Assembly (NCBI GenBank): GCA_039545315.1
Contig: BCIM01000001.1
Coordinates: forward strand, 2,079,783-2,143,782
Source of the DNA: Kondoa malvinella
Taxonomy: Eukaryota > Basidiomycota > Agaricostilbomycetes > Agaricostilbales > Kondoaceae
Length of the DNA stretch: 64,000 nt
Reading direction: 5' to 3'
The notes below the pieces were generated by a model that saw only the letters and a list, made by a program, of their open reading frames with translations, did no database searches and was not told where the DNA came from. Both the position numbers and the translations under genes were made by a program. Numbering within the stretch: the stretch's first letter is position 1; every line of letters starts with the position of its first letter. Shown one piece after another: positions 1-10,910 of the stretch.

Positions 1-191
1 ACGAGCGCCAAAGTCCTGAGAAATACCATATCAACTCTCTGTCCATTGAGGCAGCGAACAGCGCTTGCTTGAGGCCAGCTACTCATCAAAGCCAGCTTCA
101 TCTGTGATACCGTGATCGCGGGTTCTTGCTTTTGCACGAGCCGGGCACCGTTGGCCAGCAGTGTCTCCACCGTAATAGTGTCATCTTGCAT
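1..191 (-). CDS. Partial hypothetical gene at left edge
   Basis: The minus strand is open from about position 245 to the left edge. An in-frame ATG at 189-191 begins MQDDTITVETLLANGARL and the frame stays open out of the window. I do not recognise the product. It could be the first exon of a gene continuing to the left or a last exon of the membrane-protein gene beside it. Confidence is low because only about 60 residues are visible. Confidence 0.3.
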   Translation of the reverse strand, partial: MQDDTITVETLLANGARLVQKQEPAITVSQMKLALMSSWPQASAVRCLNGQRVDMVFLRTLAL

Positions 192-429
192 TGTGAGAGC
201 CAGCAGCCCGTCGAGCTGGTCAAGAATACTCAAGCGCTTGGCGCGTGATCACAATTGCGGGTCCCGACTTGTACGGATCAGATGATGCAATGCTGTGATC
301 AATGCCAGACCAGCTGGTATCCCCTAAGCGCTCCATCCCATACTGCTCGCTCTCCTCTGTATAGGTCTATCAACTTCCATAGCCTAGATTCATCACATAA
401 GCATGCTTATCAACCCAGAGACAAGCAGC

Positions 430-1546
430 TGAACTAACCTTTCTGTCTTCACCTTCTACAATGATTTGCACGTCAAACAGGTCTTCAGTCTGTTTCTCTT
501 CATCTTCGTAGTTGAAGTGCGAACGAGCTTCAGCTTCTGCTCCTAGTCTGAGTTCACGGCGGGAGTTGAGTGAACGCAGCATCGAGATGGTGTATAGCTG
601 AGGGAGCACAGCCAACAGAGCCACTGCATATACGGATCAGAATAGTACAGACGACGATAGGGCAAGCTTACTGTAAATTTTGGTCACGCTTAGAACGATC
701 AAGACGAGTTGTGTAATGCTGAGCAGGGTGATGAGAATGTTGTTGAAGTAGAAAGATCCCAACAGATGTTCTGATCTATCATACTGTCAGCTTCTATTCG
801 GCAGCGAATCTAATGCAGCGTACTTTCGACTTTGCCTAATCTCCTTGTTCTGCAAAGCGAGGGTTGCACAGATAGTAATAGCCAAAGCGGTAAAACAGAT
901 ACCCTGTACGTTTAGACAGCTCATTTAACATACAAATATGCAAAATAGCAACCATCGCACCCCAGACAAAGTGTACAGGAAAGCGCGAGCTTGAGATAAC
1001 GTTACATCTCCTCGATTGGCAACGATGATCAGACCGACAGCTCCAGCAATAGAAGCGAGACCACCGAGCCAGAGGGTGGCCGCTGCCCATCGAGAGCGGT
1101 TGAGCAACTGTATATCGAGTCAGGCTGCAACCACTCGGAGTAAAGAGTTGAGCGTACTCTGTATGTCTGGGTAGCGAAATGCGCTTGAGTGATGAGGATG
1201 GTCGTTGCGGAGGTAGCGAAAAAGGCGAGCTCGACAGGTAGGTAGTATGCGACTTGAGTAGTAGCCGTGTCGAAATTAACAGATCTTTGCCAGAGGCACT
1301 GTCAAAGACAATCAGCCGAGCTCATAATGTCGCATTAAGACTTACGACCAGGATCAAAGCACAAGTAGCGATGCAAAGCAAGACGCTGAGTCCGACAGCC
1401 CAACGAGTTACAGGTTTGTCTTTGATGATGGAGCGCTTGTACTTGGTGTATTGCGAAACGATAAAGCCAAGACAGAAGCTGGCCAGCACGCTACCGAGGA
1501 TAGTAGAGGAGATGACAAGAGTAGGGTCTACGATAGCTGAAGACAT
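430..1546 (-). CDS. DUF6534-like multi-pass membrane protein
   Basis: The start is ATG at 1544-1546 (MSSAIVDPTLVISSTILG). Hydrophobic segments follow in successive exons: residues about 10-30, about 50-73, a segment near 1180-1240 (VAYYLPVELAFFATSATT), one near 1010-1100 (LWLGGLASIAGAVGLIIVA) and one near 700-900. The C-terminal part has AVLPQLYTISMLRSLNSRRE, which resembles the cytoplasmic end of the DUF6534 family (LPKLYxNSLLxxLNxR), a seven-helix family common in basidiomycetes with unknown function. Introns of about 50 bases separate the exons. The last exon reaches a GTTAGT donor near 440, so the true 3' end is unresolved and lies further left. It is divergent to the next gene. Confidence 0.6.
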
Positions 1547-1994
1547 GTTGTGGGGATGAATGAGTGACGGAGAAAGAGATTGTGCGAATGCAAACGGAAG
1601 GGATGAGAGAAAAGAGTCAAAAGCAAGAGAACGAGAAGTCTAATCTATGCAGAAAGGATTCAGCAGCCATCTCGAACTCGAAGCTATTCCGCAAAAGGCA
1701 GAATTGGAACAACGCGCTTTGATTGTCTTGTACACGGTCGTACACGCGCTGACCCTCAGTTAGAGCGATCTAGAGACTGAGTAGCTGATCTTGCTCGCTG
1801 TTGCAGACAAGAAAAGGTTGGCAAGCAGGCAGGTTGGTGCACGTGACCTGGTGTTTTGAATTCTATTCTGTTCTCTTCTCTTTCCGGCCCAAGTCTCTTG
1901 AGCTCCAGGATCGAAGAGAAGTCTGCCTGGACATGCGAGTGAGTACTGGTACCTAGCAGAGACTGGACACCAAGCTAAATTTCTGATCTGCAGA
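1547..1994. promoter_or_regulatory. Bidirectional intergenic region
   Basis: This 448-base gap lies between two divergent starts. It holds pyrimidine-rich tracts near 1865-1885 and a possible 5'-UTR intron (GTGAGT at 1938 to CAG at 1993) just before the plus-strand ATG. I see no gene in it. Confidence 0.4.
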
Positions 1995-3287
1995 ATGGAT
2001 GCATTAGAAGACGATGAGCTGCCACAGGCAAGCCAGGCCTGCAGAGTCTATGTAAGCCCTTCCTAGCACTGAGACACTTTACTGAAACTCTCGCCCTAGT
2101 GGAATCCTCAAGCGGACCTGCTCAAGCAACTAGCCAAAACCTCGTTGCAATCCGCTTCGGCCAAAGCAGCCAATTCAAACAAACGTACAAGCAAAGCCGC
2201 TGGTCTGCCATCCCCGTCAAGACCTATTAGACCATCACCAGAATCTCCTTCCATATTTGGAGGAGGCAGCGATTCATCATGTTCCACAGCAGGGACAAGC
2301 ATAGACACTTCAACTTCGTTTGATGGCAACTCTACTACGTCTTCCATTCGATCGAGGCAGTCCAAACGACGAAAGAATGGCAAGACGCAAAGCGCTAGCC
2401 TGACTATGGATCCAGAAGCCTTGCAACGGTTCAGCGAATTAGCAGCTCAACTCGGTCACGGCAAAGCGAGACCCATACGGCCTGTAGCTTCGACTTCCAA
2501 ATTAGCACAAGTCAGTCCGCCAAAAGGCTTTGAGCCAGGAACGAGAATATCACCATTTTCAAGATCAGTCTCTGACAGCGCGGCTGTTTTACCTGCGAGA
2601 CCTCATCAACCAGATTTCGAGCGCAATAGAAGATCAACTACTCTTCCTCCAGCAGATGATTTGTTCTCTTTACCGCCCGAACCGCCTCTTGAACCGATAC
2701 CGGAGCCTCTATCGGATCCGATAGTCGGTCCGGAACCTCTTGATGTACCGATGGAAGAAGCAGCGGTGGAAGAGACGGTGATACAAGAGTCGCAACCAAT
2801 GCTAGAGGATCAATGGGATGCGGTGGATACCTCGTTCGACTTCGTACTCAGCCAAGTACCGGCAGCAGAACTAGAAGCCATCATGCAACCCGCTCCGAAA
2901 TCCGTACAACCTCCTGTCCAGCCTCAAACGGTCCCCGTAGCAGTAAGTCTCACACAACCTAAAGCACTCTCAGCAGCACCGGTCTCGAAACCAAAATCGA
3001 TTTCTAAACCGATACCGAAAATCGCAAACCCGGCAAAGAAACCTTTCGCTCCCTCTTTATCAACCAATCGACCTCCCATTTCACTTCCAGCATCAAGTCA
3101 ATCTCAACTTGCAGTATCTGCTCGATTATCCCAAACGCTCAAACAAGGCTTCAAGAAACCTACCTTTGTTCGACAACCTCCACCTGTCGCCGCAAAAGTA
3201 GTGCAGAAAAAGGTTGTACAGCAAGAAGTAGAGGATTTGACGTTGGGTATTGATTTTGATGCGGATGAAGGGGATTTATCATTCTGA
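1995..3287 (+). CDS. Disordered Ser/Pro-rich protein, unknown function
   Basis: Two exons (1995-2051 and 2100-3287) give 414 residues. Exon 1 encodes MDALEDDELPQASQACRVY, and the intron has GTAAGC and CCTAG ends. Almost all of the protein is low-complexity, rich in Ser, Pro, Lys and Gln, with a short basic patch (QSKRRKNGK) near residue 90. It has an acidic-hydrophobic tail, VEDLTLGIDFDADEGDLSF. No folded domain is visible. The basic patch and acidic tail suggest a nuclear adaptor, but that is inference only. It is convergent with the RGS gene. Confidence 0.6.
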
Positions 3288-3392
3288 AGAATCTTGGACC
3301 TCTTATTTTGTATAGCGCATTTCGTTTGGATCTTATTAGCATTGCCTTTGCATTCTTCTCCCATAAACATGTACAGAGAGACCCAAGATGAA

Positions 3393-5117
3393 CTAAACGG
3401 CTGTGCTGAGAGAAAGTATATACATCTGAATTACACATGCGAATTGGCCAAGAGAAGAATCAGAGTCGATGACCAGGCTGTGCAATTCGTCATACATCTG
3501 ATCAGCTGAAGCTGAATCAATGTAACAGACACGCACCACCGCCCAAAAGATGATAGTTAATATTACCGCAAGCGCTTTCGCCAGCAAGCCAACCCAGAGC
3601 GCCCGACCGAACAGCAGACGCTGAACATATGGTTCTCGAATCCGTAAAGTCCGGAAAGGTGTCTGTACAGGATCACCCCAAAGAATCAGACTAGTCTGGA
3701 ACTCAAAGACAAGCCCTACCGTTTCTGAGCGCATGAAGAACAGGATAAGGATTGGATCGAGGTCGTAGCAATAACCCAAGACACCCAGGAAGCCTATGAG
3801 GAAAGGCACGACCACCTGTTCGCGTTGCCGTAAACCGTAATTAGCGAAAGCTAAAATGGCTAGAGCGGCAACGAACCACTGCCCGAATAGCTTTCGGTTT
3901 CGTATCGGTAAAAATGAGAGCAAAGCCGATAGAAAAGGCGACCCATAACGAGAATAGACCAACACCTGTACGTCAAAGACCTAGTCATCAGTACAAACTG
4001 ATATCTCCGTCATTGGACGCACATAATCGAACCATTGCACTGAACGGCGTCAAATTCCCAAAACTCTTTGCCCTCAAAAACCTAGGGAAAGTATCCTGCT
4101 CCATCTGCCTATAGACGTATTCCTTTTGCGAATGAAACATGTCTGGCACCCTTGCCAAAGCTTCTGATTCAACTTCGTAGTCTGGATGTTGGACGTTAGG
4201 TAGTTGGCTGGAAGAGATGGGAAAAGTATCGATTCGAAGTGCTGATGGTAAGAAGACTTCTTTCTCGCTTCCGTGAGTGAGGTAGCGGGCGTAGATCAGC
4301 TCAGCGGAAGCGATGAGATCTGTACGTGTGATGGCGGCGTCTCGCTTGATGTAAGGTTGGACAGGTGTTTTGGGTCTTGATGAGCCAGAACCGCCGAAAG
4401 AGCGTCGTCTATCAGTAAGCGTACCATCTTCTGCTGCTGCGGCCAGATGGTCGCGATCTTGGTTGGGATACATTGCTCGAAGGGTAGGCGAGAGGTTTGT
4501 GGAATAGTCAGGTCGGTTCATGGCGTTTGCCGTAGGTGAAGGGGTTCGCTGCGCAAGTCGAGCATGATCAGGGTCATCTACGCCTAATGAGCCATGTGGT
4601 TGTCGTCTACCATTCAAGGAGTTGAGAGCATCGTGAAATTCCTCGTCGCCTGCTGTATGTTCGAAAGAAGCGGGCGATTGTTTTCCTTTCTCGTTTGCAA
4701 ACCCGTCGAGACCTGACAGACGTTCCTTTTGAATGCCATTGACATTGTTGAAGATCTAGACAGAGAATGAGCGAGATTAAGGCATTGTTATGAGAAACGA
4801 ACCGAGCCACGCTGCCTCGCCATATCATAGTATTGAGGCCAATCCTCCTTCAAGCTCTTGCCAGATTTACGCAAGTCCTTGAAATAGGCCCGACAGAGGT
4901 TCTCATGTTGCTGCACGTCCAGCCAAAAGTCCAAAGTGTCTTCCGAACCTTCGCGTCCTTCTCCTTGAAGATAAAGGTACTGTTATTCTTTTAGCCCTGA
5001 GCAGCATTTATATAGCAAACAACTCACAAAACAATATAAATCCAGAGGTGCTGCCGTCTTCCTACTAAGGACCTCGCTCAGAGTCGGCAGACGCTCTCGC
5101 TTGGGCAGAATTGCCAT
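3393..5117 (-). CDS. RAX1: Rax1-like RGS domain membrane protein
   Basis: The ATG at 5115-5117 follows a TNT context (MAILPKRERLPTLSEVLSRK). The next exons read YLQGEGREGSEDTLDFWLDV and QQHENLCRAYFKDL, the conserved start of the RGS fold in fungal Rax1-type proteins. A disordered middle follows, then an RGS C-terminal part and membrane helices (VGLFSLWVAFSIGFALIF, VVVPFLIGFLGVLGY). After SETTPFRTLRIREPYV comes a last helix. The join inside the last part uses introns GTTCGT...CGAACAG and GTAGGG...GTACAG, both of which restore family-like sequence. In budding yeast Rax1 marks cell poles for bipolar budding. An exon like its first exon recurs at 11.2 kb. The exact 3' end is uncertain. Confidence 0.75.
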
Positions 5118-5354
5118 AGTGTTCGTTGGTTTGGGAAAACATTCGCGGTGTGGTAAGGCAAGATTGTTTTCAGAAAGATACAAACAGATCACGTGAAGAA
5201 CCGATGCAGGAGCTGTATCACACTCACAGTCTCCTGCGTTGGACTTGGGCGATGAAGACCATGTGGAAATTGCAGGCGTTGTATGAAGTAATATACAATG
5301 AAATAGGGGTATATTGAGTTTCGCGCCCTTCGCTTTTTAGTCTTTCACCTCTCG

Positions 5355-6936
5355 CTACCTACTTCTGGGTGGGTTTCTTCGTGCACGAGGGATACTTGTG
5401 GTCGACTCCATGACCACATCTTGCTGTGACGGATCTTCCTGAACCTGTTCCACCTTCTCCTTGGCGTTCCGCTTGGGGTTTGGCTGAGCTGAGGAGCTTT
5501 TCGCGGAAGATTCACGCTTGCGTACAGATCCGGTGGAAGCGCCAGTAGGCACCAAAGTAGCAGCGGAAGGTACAAACGGTCTTGCGTTGGGCGAAAGAGA
5601 TTTTGAGTTTTGCCGACGTGTAGTTTCGTCTCGAGCATACTGTAGTAAGACACGTCAGCATGAAGATAATACGCTAGAGATGCCAAATTACACGCAATGC
5701 AGACAGCTCTTGCATGCCGGTTCCACCAGACTCTTCACCAGTGACCGAAACTTGCACATTTCGTCTAGGGCTGGCGGATCCAATTGCACCAAAGACCTCA
5801 CGAGAGCCTGAGGTAGCGATGCCAGACTGCGGGCTATCAGACAGGTACTCGATTGCATCCGCAACTCACATCAACGTTATCGCGAGACATTTGCACCAAG
5901 GCTGGAGTTTGTTGGAGACTTTGCTCTCTGGTCAGAGGTCTTGCGGATGACTGCTCTTGACTGTTGGAGATGGAATCTGCAGTAGGTAACAAGGATATGA
6001 AAAAATCTGCGATAGTTGATTGTTTCTCCTTTAAGGACATCTTTCCCAGGGCTTTCGTCTCTTTCTGTTGGTTGCCGAATGAGTTAGAGCATAGCAAAAC
6101 GATGAAACTCGCACTGGAAACGCTTCGCAATAGGTGTTTGCCAAATCCGCACAAACTTGAGGCGTGGGTTGGTTCTTCTGAGTAATGAAAGCGGGACCCT
6201 CAACCCAAGGAAATTCCACTGTGAGACATGTAAGTACTGTGAATGGCAAATAGCGTAGACTGACCATTTCCCGATGCGATTTGTGCCCGACACGCCTTTT
6301 CTTCTTCCTCATCGAACCCGATGAATCTGAGCTTGTCAATTTCAGCCAGTGCAGAGACGATTAGACCAAGGGCCGACTTGAAACGAAGATGTCAGCATTG
6401 TAAGTAAATTGAACTGGTCGACCCACAGAAGGATCGGCACAACCGCTCTAAATTCATGTCAGTACAGCCACATTCGCTTGAATGACACTTACCAGTACCA
6501 AGCTAGGATCGTAGTCATCGTGCACACGATAGGCGTAAACGTGTGATCCAGGAGCTGCGCGACTCGCTTGTCAGCGAAATGCCTCTCAAAAGAGGTGAGC
6601 AAAAAACCGATGGTTTTCTGTCCAGCGCAGAGCGTTAGCTGATATACGACAGGGACGACAGCGATTCACCTCTCCAGAAGCGGTTGGACACTTGCCTTGA
6701 GGTTGATCACACGTGAAGTTACCGTGTGTATCTTCTGTAGTCAAACTGAGCTCGTAGCAAGGGAAGCAGTCAAGGTCACTGGCCATTCGTCTTCATCAAC
6801 GCGACATCCTTGAACTATCTTTCAGATTAGCATCGAAGCTCAGATCAAGGGGTCACGCATCACTGACGCTTTTGACAATTTCCTTGAAGTTGGGTGGCTT
6901 GTGTAGACGCTGCAGCTCGCGAAGACCGAGCGACAT
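5355..6936 (-). CDS. Unrecognised protein with PCNA-binding PIP box
   Basis: The likely start is ATG 6934-6936 (MSLGLRELQRLHKPPNFKEI). Many short introns follow. Readable exons include HVYAYRVHDDYDPSLVL, SALGLIVSALAEIDKLRF, IGFDEEEEKACRAQIASGN and VEFPWVEGPAFITQ. After an intron GTGCGA...CAACAG comes KETKALGKMSLKEK then QSTIADFF, a consensus PIP box (QxxIxxFF) that binds PCNA. The tail is Ser/Gln-rich and ends VRKRESSAKSS...PRARRNPPRSR with a basic patch. The joins in the first 400 bases are not certain. The PIP box and basic tail suggest a nuclear replication or repair role; I could not place the family. Divergent neighbour at 7092. Confidence 0.6.
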
Positions 6937-7091
6937 CTTGCGAATGTCAATGCACGAGATCAAGATGCATGGCGAAAACTCGCTTCACTTCTCCCAGACC
7001 ACGAGCAATTGCCAGCCCTTATCTCTCAGCCTATCTCGAACCCGTGTCATACCTCTGGTAACGGTCTGCTGGTCTTTTACTGCATTCAGAA

Positions 7092-7484
7092 ATGAGCACG
7101 AGCAGTGTCAAGCGTGCATTGGGCGACCTCTATGTCACTACCTCTGATACGCCAAACTCTAACAATGGCGCACTCTTATTGCAAGCAGCAGAACCGCCTT
7201 CGCTCAAAAGACAGTCCAAAATTGATGAAGAGGTGGATTTTGGCTTAGAAGAATGGGATGACATGCCAACTTTACAAGAGGAGGAAGATGGCTTCACTCA
7301 AGCTGTTGACGAAGCTTTGGCTGAAACGGAGAATCCTTCGATGGACCGACTTGTGAACTCTTTGCCTTTGGAAGAAGCGTCTGCCTTCGCCGTGGATCTG
7401 CGAGATCTCAGAGCCGCTAGTGAAGCTACTGATGATAGCACGCAACCTCCACAGATCACTTCCACAACGAATGCATACTTCTAA
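7092..7484 (+). CDS. Small acidic hypothetical protein
   Basis: This is a single open frame of 130 residues starting MSTSSVKRALGDLYVTTS. It is acidic (EEVDFGLEEWDDMPTLQEEE) and without hydrophobic segments. I do not recognise it. It starts 155 bases from the divergent PIP-box gene, so the two probably share a promoter. It could also be the 5' exon of the repeat gene downstream, but no clear donor site joins them. Confidence 0.45.
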   Translation: MSTSSVKRALGDLYVTTSDTPNSNNGALLLQAAEPPSLKRQSKIDEEVDFGLEEWDDMPTLQEEEDGFTQAVDEALAETENPSMDRLVNSLPLEEASAFAVDLRDLRAASEATDDSTQPPQITSTTNAYF

Positions 7485-7516
7485 AATACTTTCCTTTATC
7501 CGATCGAGATCGCACA

Positions 7517-9774
7517 TTGAGAAACGGACTATCCTTTCCTACTCGTGAAAGTGATCCTTTCACAAGACTGAAGCAAGAAATTCACCTTGGTCAAAACAAG
7601 GACGAAGATCTGGTCAAGGATTACTTGGATCATGTTCAATCTACCTGGATGACAAGGGAGGAAACCAGGCCTCGTGATCTGCAGTCCTTAGAGCCTGAAT
7701 TGTGCAACAGAATGGGCTGGCATGGAACTGTGACCGAGATAGTCGATCGGATTATAGCAAAGGCCGACAAGGAGATCATGGATAGCGGAGTGGCACCCGA
7801 CGGATTTGTTACCATTGCGCAGGGGTGAGGTTTGAGTGACACATGCACTCCACTGCTGAAGCTGATGAATCCGGTCATAGACATGTGGGCGACTTCGTGA
7901 TGGCTCGTGAAGCACAGATTTATGGATATCCTACCAAATCTCACAGCATAGAAGATTTTCGCACCTTCACTATGGGCGGAGTGAACAAAGAGGGGATGTT
8001 CGAGATTGCGAAAAGGGTCGTGAGCGGGCGAAATATCCTCACTGTAAGCATATGAGTGGATATAACTGCTCATGCTCATGATTGTTCAAGTTATGCTTGA
8101 TTGACCGAATCCCGTTCCAATGTGCTCAAAAGAACGGGAAGCTCGACGTCAAGCATACGTCTGAAGAACGATTATACGGAGTCGATAGCAGCATTATGAA
8201 GATCGCCTATGGTGTTCTGAATGAGCTTTGCGCGCTTCGCCTTTGCTTCAATCCAACTGGTGGAGAACTCTCCTGGTACGGTTCGCACAATAGAAGATAT
8301 TTCTACGATACTCTTCTCCCTTACCTCAAAAGCCTCGGTCTGAACATTCCATCGGATATACCTTCGATCCGTTTGAGATCGCCAATGCCAGTACATGAAG
8401 GTCTGTCAAGCTCGGAAGATACATTTCTTCACTCCAATCTGTTTATGTCGATAACGTTGCCGGAGTCTGGGACTCTTGTGAGATCAATCATTCGCTTTCT
8501 TTGTCATCCCTCCTGGTGCGTCAATTCGCGTGGCAGGAAAGGCGGATCTTCATTGTCGTGTATCATACAAACTATTCGCATGGTAAGTGCTCCATTCGCG
8601 CGACCGAATTAGCTGATCAGTCTGCCAGACTTATCACTACGAGGATGTGGTGCAACTGAGTGGCTTTGAAGCGAGAAACTTTTATCACGCCTTTTTTTTC
8701 GCCTCAACTCTAGTCATTGGGGACGGCTCATCCGATCTTGTACCTTGGTACATGCTGCTCAATATGCTTGTAACTGAAGAACAAGTTAGCCGCGGCCTCA
8801 ACAGCTATGCGGCTATCCATATGAATCTACCTGAGGAGCTCAAGATGAGAATAGAAGAATTATCGGCCTGCTACGATGAACAGTTTTCGGAAGTTCGCAC
8901 CACACTTGAGAAGGCCAAATTCGTGATGTACATACGGATTGCGATCTCTAAGGGAAGACCTCGTCCTGTTATTCGCGACAACCGCCTGCTACTTGATGAG
9001 CATGGTCGACAACTGGCAACCAACGGTCACATCCTTGGTCATCTGAACTTGCAAGAATCGAAATCTGACTCTCGACCTGTTATTCGCGACAACCGCCTGC
9101 TACTTGATGAACATGGTCGCCAATTGGCAACCAACGGTTACATCCNNNNNNNNNNNNNNNNNNNNNNNNNNNNNNNNNNNNNNNNNNNNNNNNNNNNNNN
9201 NNNNNNNNNNNNNNNNNNNNNNNNNNNNNNNNNNNNNNNNNNNNNGCAAGAATCGAAATCTGACTCTCGACCTGTTATTCGCGACAACCGCCTGCTACTT
9301 GATGAACATGGTCGCCAATTGGCAACCAACGGTTACATCCTTGGTCATCTCAGCGCGCAAGAATCGAAATCTGACTCTCGACCTGTTATTCGCGACAACC
9401 GCCTGCTACTTGATGAACATGGTCGACAATTGGCAACCAACGGTCACATCTTGAATGATCTCAGCGTGCAAGAGTCCAGATCTGATCCTCGAGCTGTTGT
9501 TCGCGATAATCGCCTGCTACTCGATGAACATGGTCGACAACTGGCAACCAACGGTCACATCCTGGCGCAAGAATCTCGAGGTGACCTACGACCCGTTATT
9601 CGTAACAATCGCTTGATACTCGATGAACACGGCCGTCAGATCATGTTCAACGGTCACATCCAAGGGTCAAAATTCCCTGCGCGGATGTATCGAGCGATTC
9701 GCACGATGTTGGAGCAGAAGAAATGTGCAATGACATTGTCGCAGCTCGTGGAAGCGCTTGAGAGCGATAGCTAG
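7517..9774 (+). CDS. Orphan protein with 37-residue tandem repeats
   Basis: The exons read about 7517-7826, 7888-8040, 8088-8581 and 8630-9774, with GT/AG introns of about 50-60 bases and one frame throughout. No clear start codon lies at the 5' end; the first in-frame ATG is near 7648 (MTREETRPRDLQ), so a 5' exon may be missing. The N-terminal half (about 450 residues, e.g. MAREAQIYGYPTKSHSIEDF) matches no family I know. The C-terminal third is a run of near-identical 37-residue units around PVIRDNRLLLDEHGRQLATN. The protein ends ALESDS. The run is interrupted by an assembly gap of 100 N. Function unknown; there is no signal peptide or membrane helix. Confidence 0.55.
8962..9660 (+). repeat. 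Coding tandem repeat, about 111-base unit
   Basis: At least six units are visible, each about 111 bases. The core is RPVIRDNRLLLDEHGRQLA and the linker ends QESKSDS. The first four visible units are almost identical at the DNA level. The last two are diverged (RAVVRDNRLLLD; RPVIRNNRLILD, with shorter linkers), which suggests recent homogenisation of the 5' units. The assembly gap lies inside the run. Confidence 0.9.
9146..9245. other. Assembly gap of 100 N
   Basis: Exactly 100 undetermined bases lie inside the tandem repeat. A round 100 is the usual placeholder for a gap of unknown size, so the true repeat number cannot be read here. Confidence 0.95.
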
Positions 9775-9867
9775 TTCGTCAATAGGCTACTCTCTCTGAC
9801 CTCGCTGACACCACTCTAGCTTCTCTGCGGATGAGTTAGCACAGTAAGCCAATAAATAGTCACAAAC

Positions 9868-10851
9868 ATGTTCCGTCTCAATCATTTCTCCAGGTACTCA
9901 AACGATCCAAGTTTGCGAAGTGGCATCCACACGCACCTTCGAAACGATCCACAGATCGTTGACATTGGTAGCAGTCACAAAACTCAGGTCTTCATTCTGA
10001 AGATCCACCTCGCAGAAGACTGGTCCGAAATCACTATGCGGTGCGAGATGTGTGGAATCGATTTGCCGCCTACTTCGGCGCGAAGCATCTTGGATGCGGC
10101 CAAGGGCATCGGCCGTTGTTCAAGTTGCTACTACAGTGTCTACACGAAGGCTAAGCATCTAGCAAAGGTAATTTCAGCTGTCAAATTCTTGACGTGCATT
10201 GACTGAGTTGGCTTAGTATGGCGAAGTGAAACCCGAGTATCCAACTTGCTATCATTGCAGCAAAAAACACAGCGGACCTACAGAAATCTTCCATCAACAC
10301 CCTCCGGAAGATCCACTCGATCCAGTCGATGCAAGTCAAACGGAATGCTGGGACTGCCACGTTAAGCATCATCAACCAGGCTGTGTGCTCTGTGGCGAGC
10401 CGTTCATTGTCGGTCAGAAAGCCATGCCTGCAAGGGATGGTGTGGATGGACGTCTGTGCATGCAGTGCTACAAGGTAAATTTCAGCTGTCGAATGCTTGA
10501 CGTGCATTGACTGAGCTGGCTTAGTATGACGAAGTAAAGCCCAATCACCCAACCTGCTACCATTGCAACAAGTGGAAGTACAGACCTACAGAATTGTTTC
10601 ATCAGCACCCTCCGGAAGATCCCCTTGATCCAGTCGATGCAACTCAAACGGAATGCTGGGACTGCCACGTTAAGCATCATCAACCAGGCTGTCTAGTCTG
10701 TGGCGAGCCGTTCATTGTCGGTCAGAAAGCCATGCCTGCAAGGGATGGTGTGGATGGACGTCTGTGCACGAAGTGTGATGCTCAGAAACGCTTGAACAAA
10801 CCAGCCAATGGAAAGAAGGTAAAGAAGGGAAAGAAGGGAAAGAAGCGTTGA
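9868..10851 (+). CDS. Cysteine-rich zinc-binding-type protein with duplicated exon
   Basis: Three exons (9868-10167, 10217-10474, 10525-10851) join in phase 0. Exon 1 ends with CEMCGIDLPP...GRCSSCYYS, a CxxC pair set. Exons 2 and 3 each encode PTCYHC, TECWDCHVKHHQPGC, LCGEPF and a final CxxC, so each unit has four cysteine pairs or knuckles that look like a treble-clef or ribbon-type zinc site. The tail is Lys-rich (GKKVKKGKKGKKR), possibly for nucleic-acid binding or nuclear import. The start at 9868 (MFRLNHFSRY) is the first ATG; MRCEMC at about 10036 is an alternative. The family is not recognised. Convergent with the gene at 10911. Confidence 0.6.
10168..10776 (+). repeat. Tandem duplication of intron plus exon
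   Basis: Two consecutive units of about 307 bases each consist of an intron of about 50 bases and a cysteine-rich exon. The introns are nearly identical (both contain TTTCAGCTGTC and GACGTGCATTGACTGAG). Most of each exon is identical; differences cluster at the N-terminal CYHC-linker. Unit 1 begins at 10168 and unit 2 at 10475. Confidence 0.85.
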
Positions 10852-10910
10852 CCTCTAGTTTAGCATTGCGATCATGTTCACGTATTTTACTTTTATTCAT
10901 GCTTTGAGTA

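Noticed and set aside
8962..9660. Repeat array considered as a retrotransposon or satellite
   Set aside because: The units stay in one coding frame with protein-level conservation and flanking unique coding exons.
10168..10216. Duplicated introns considered as a mobile intron (introner)
   Set aside because: The two copies are explained by tandem duplication of the whole intron-exon unit; no third copy was noticed in the window.
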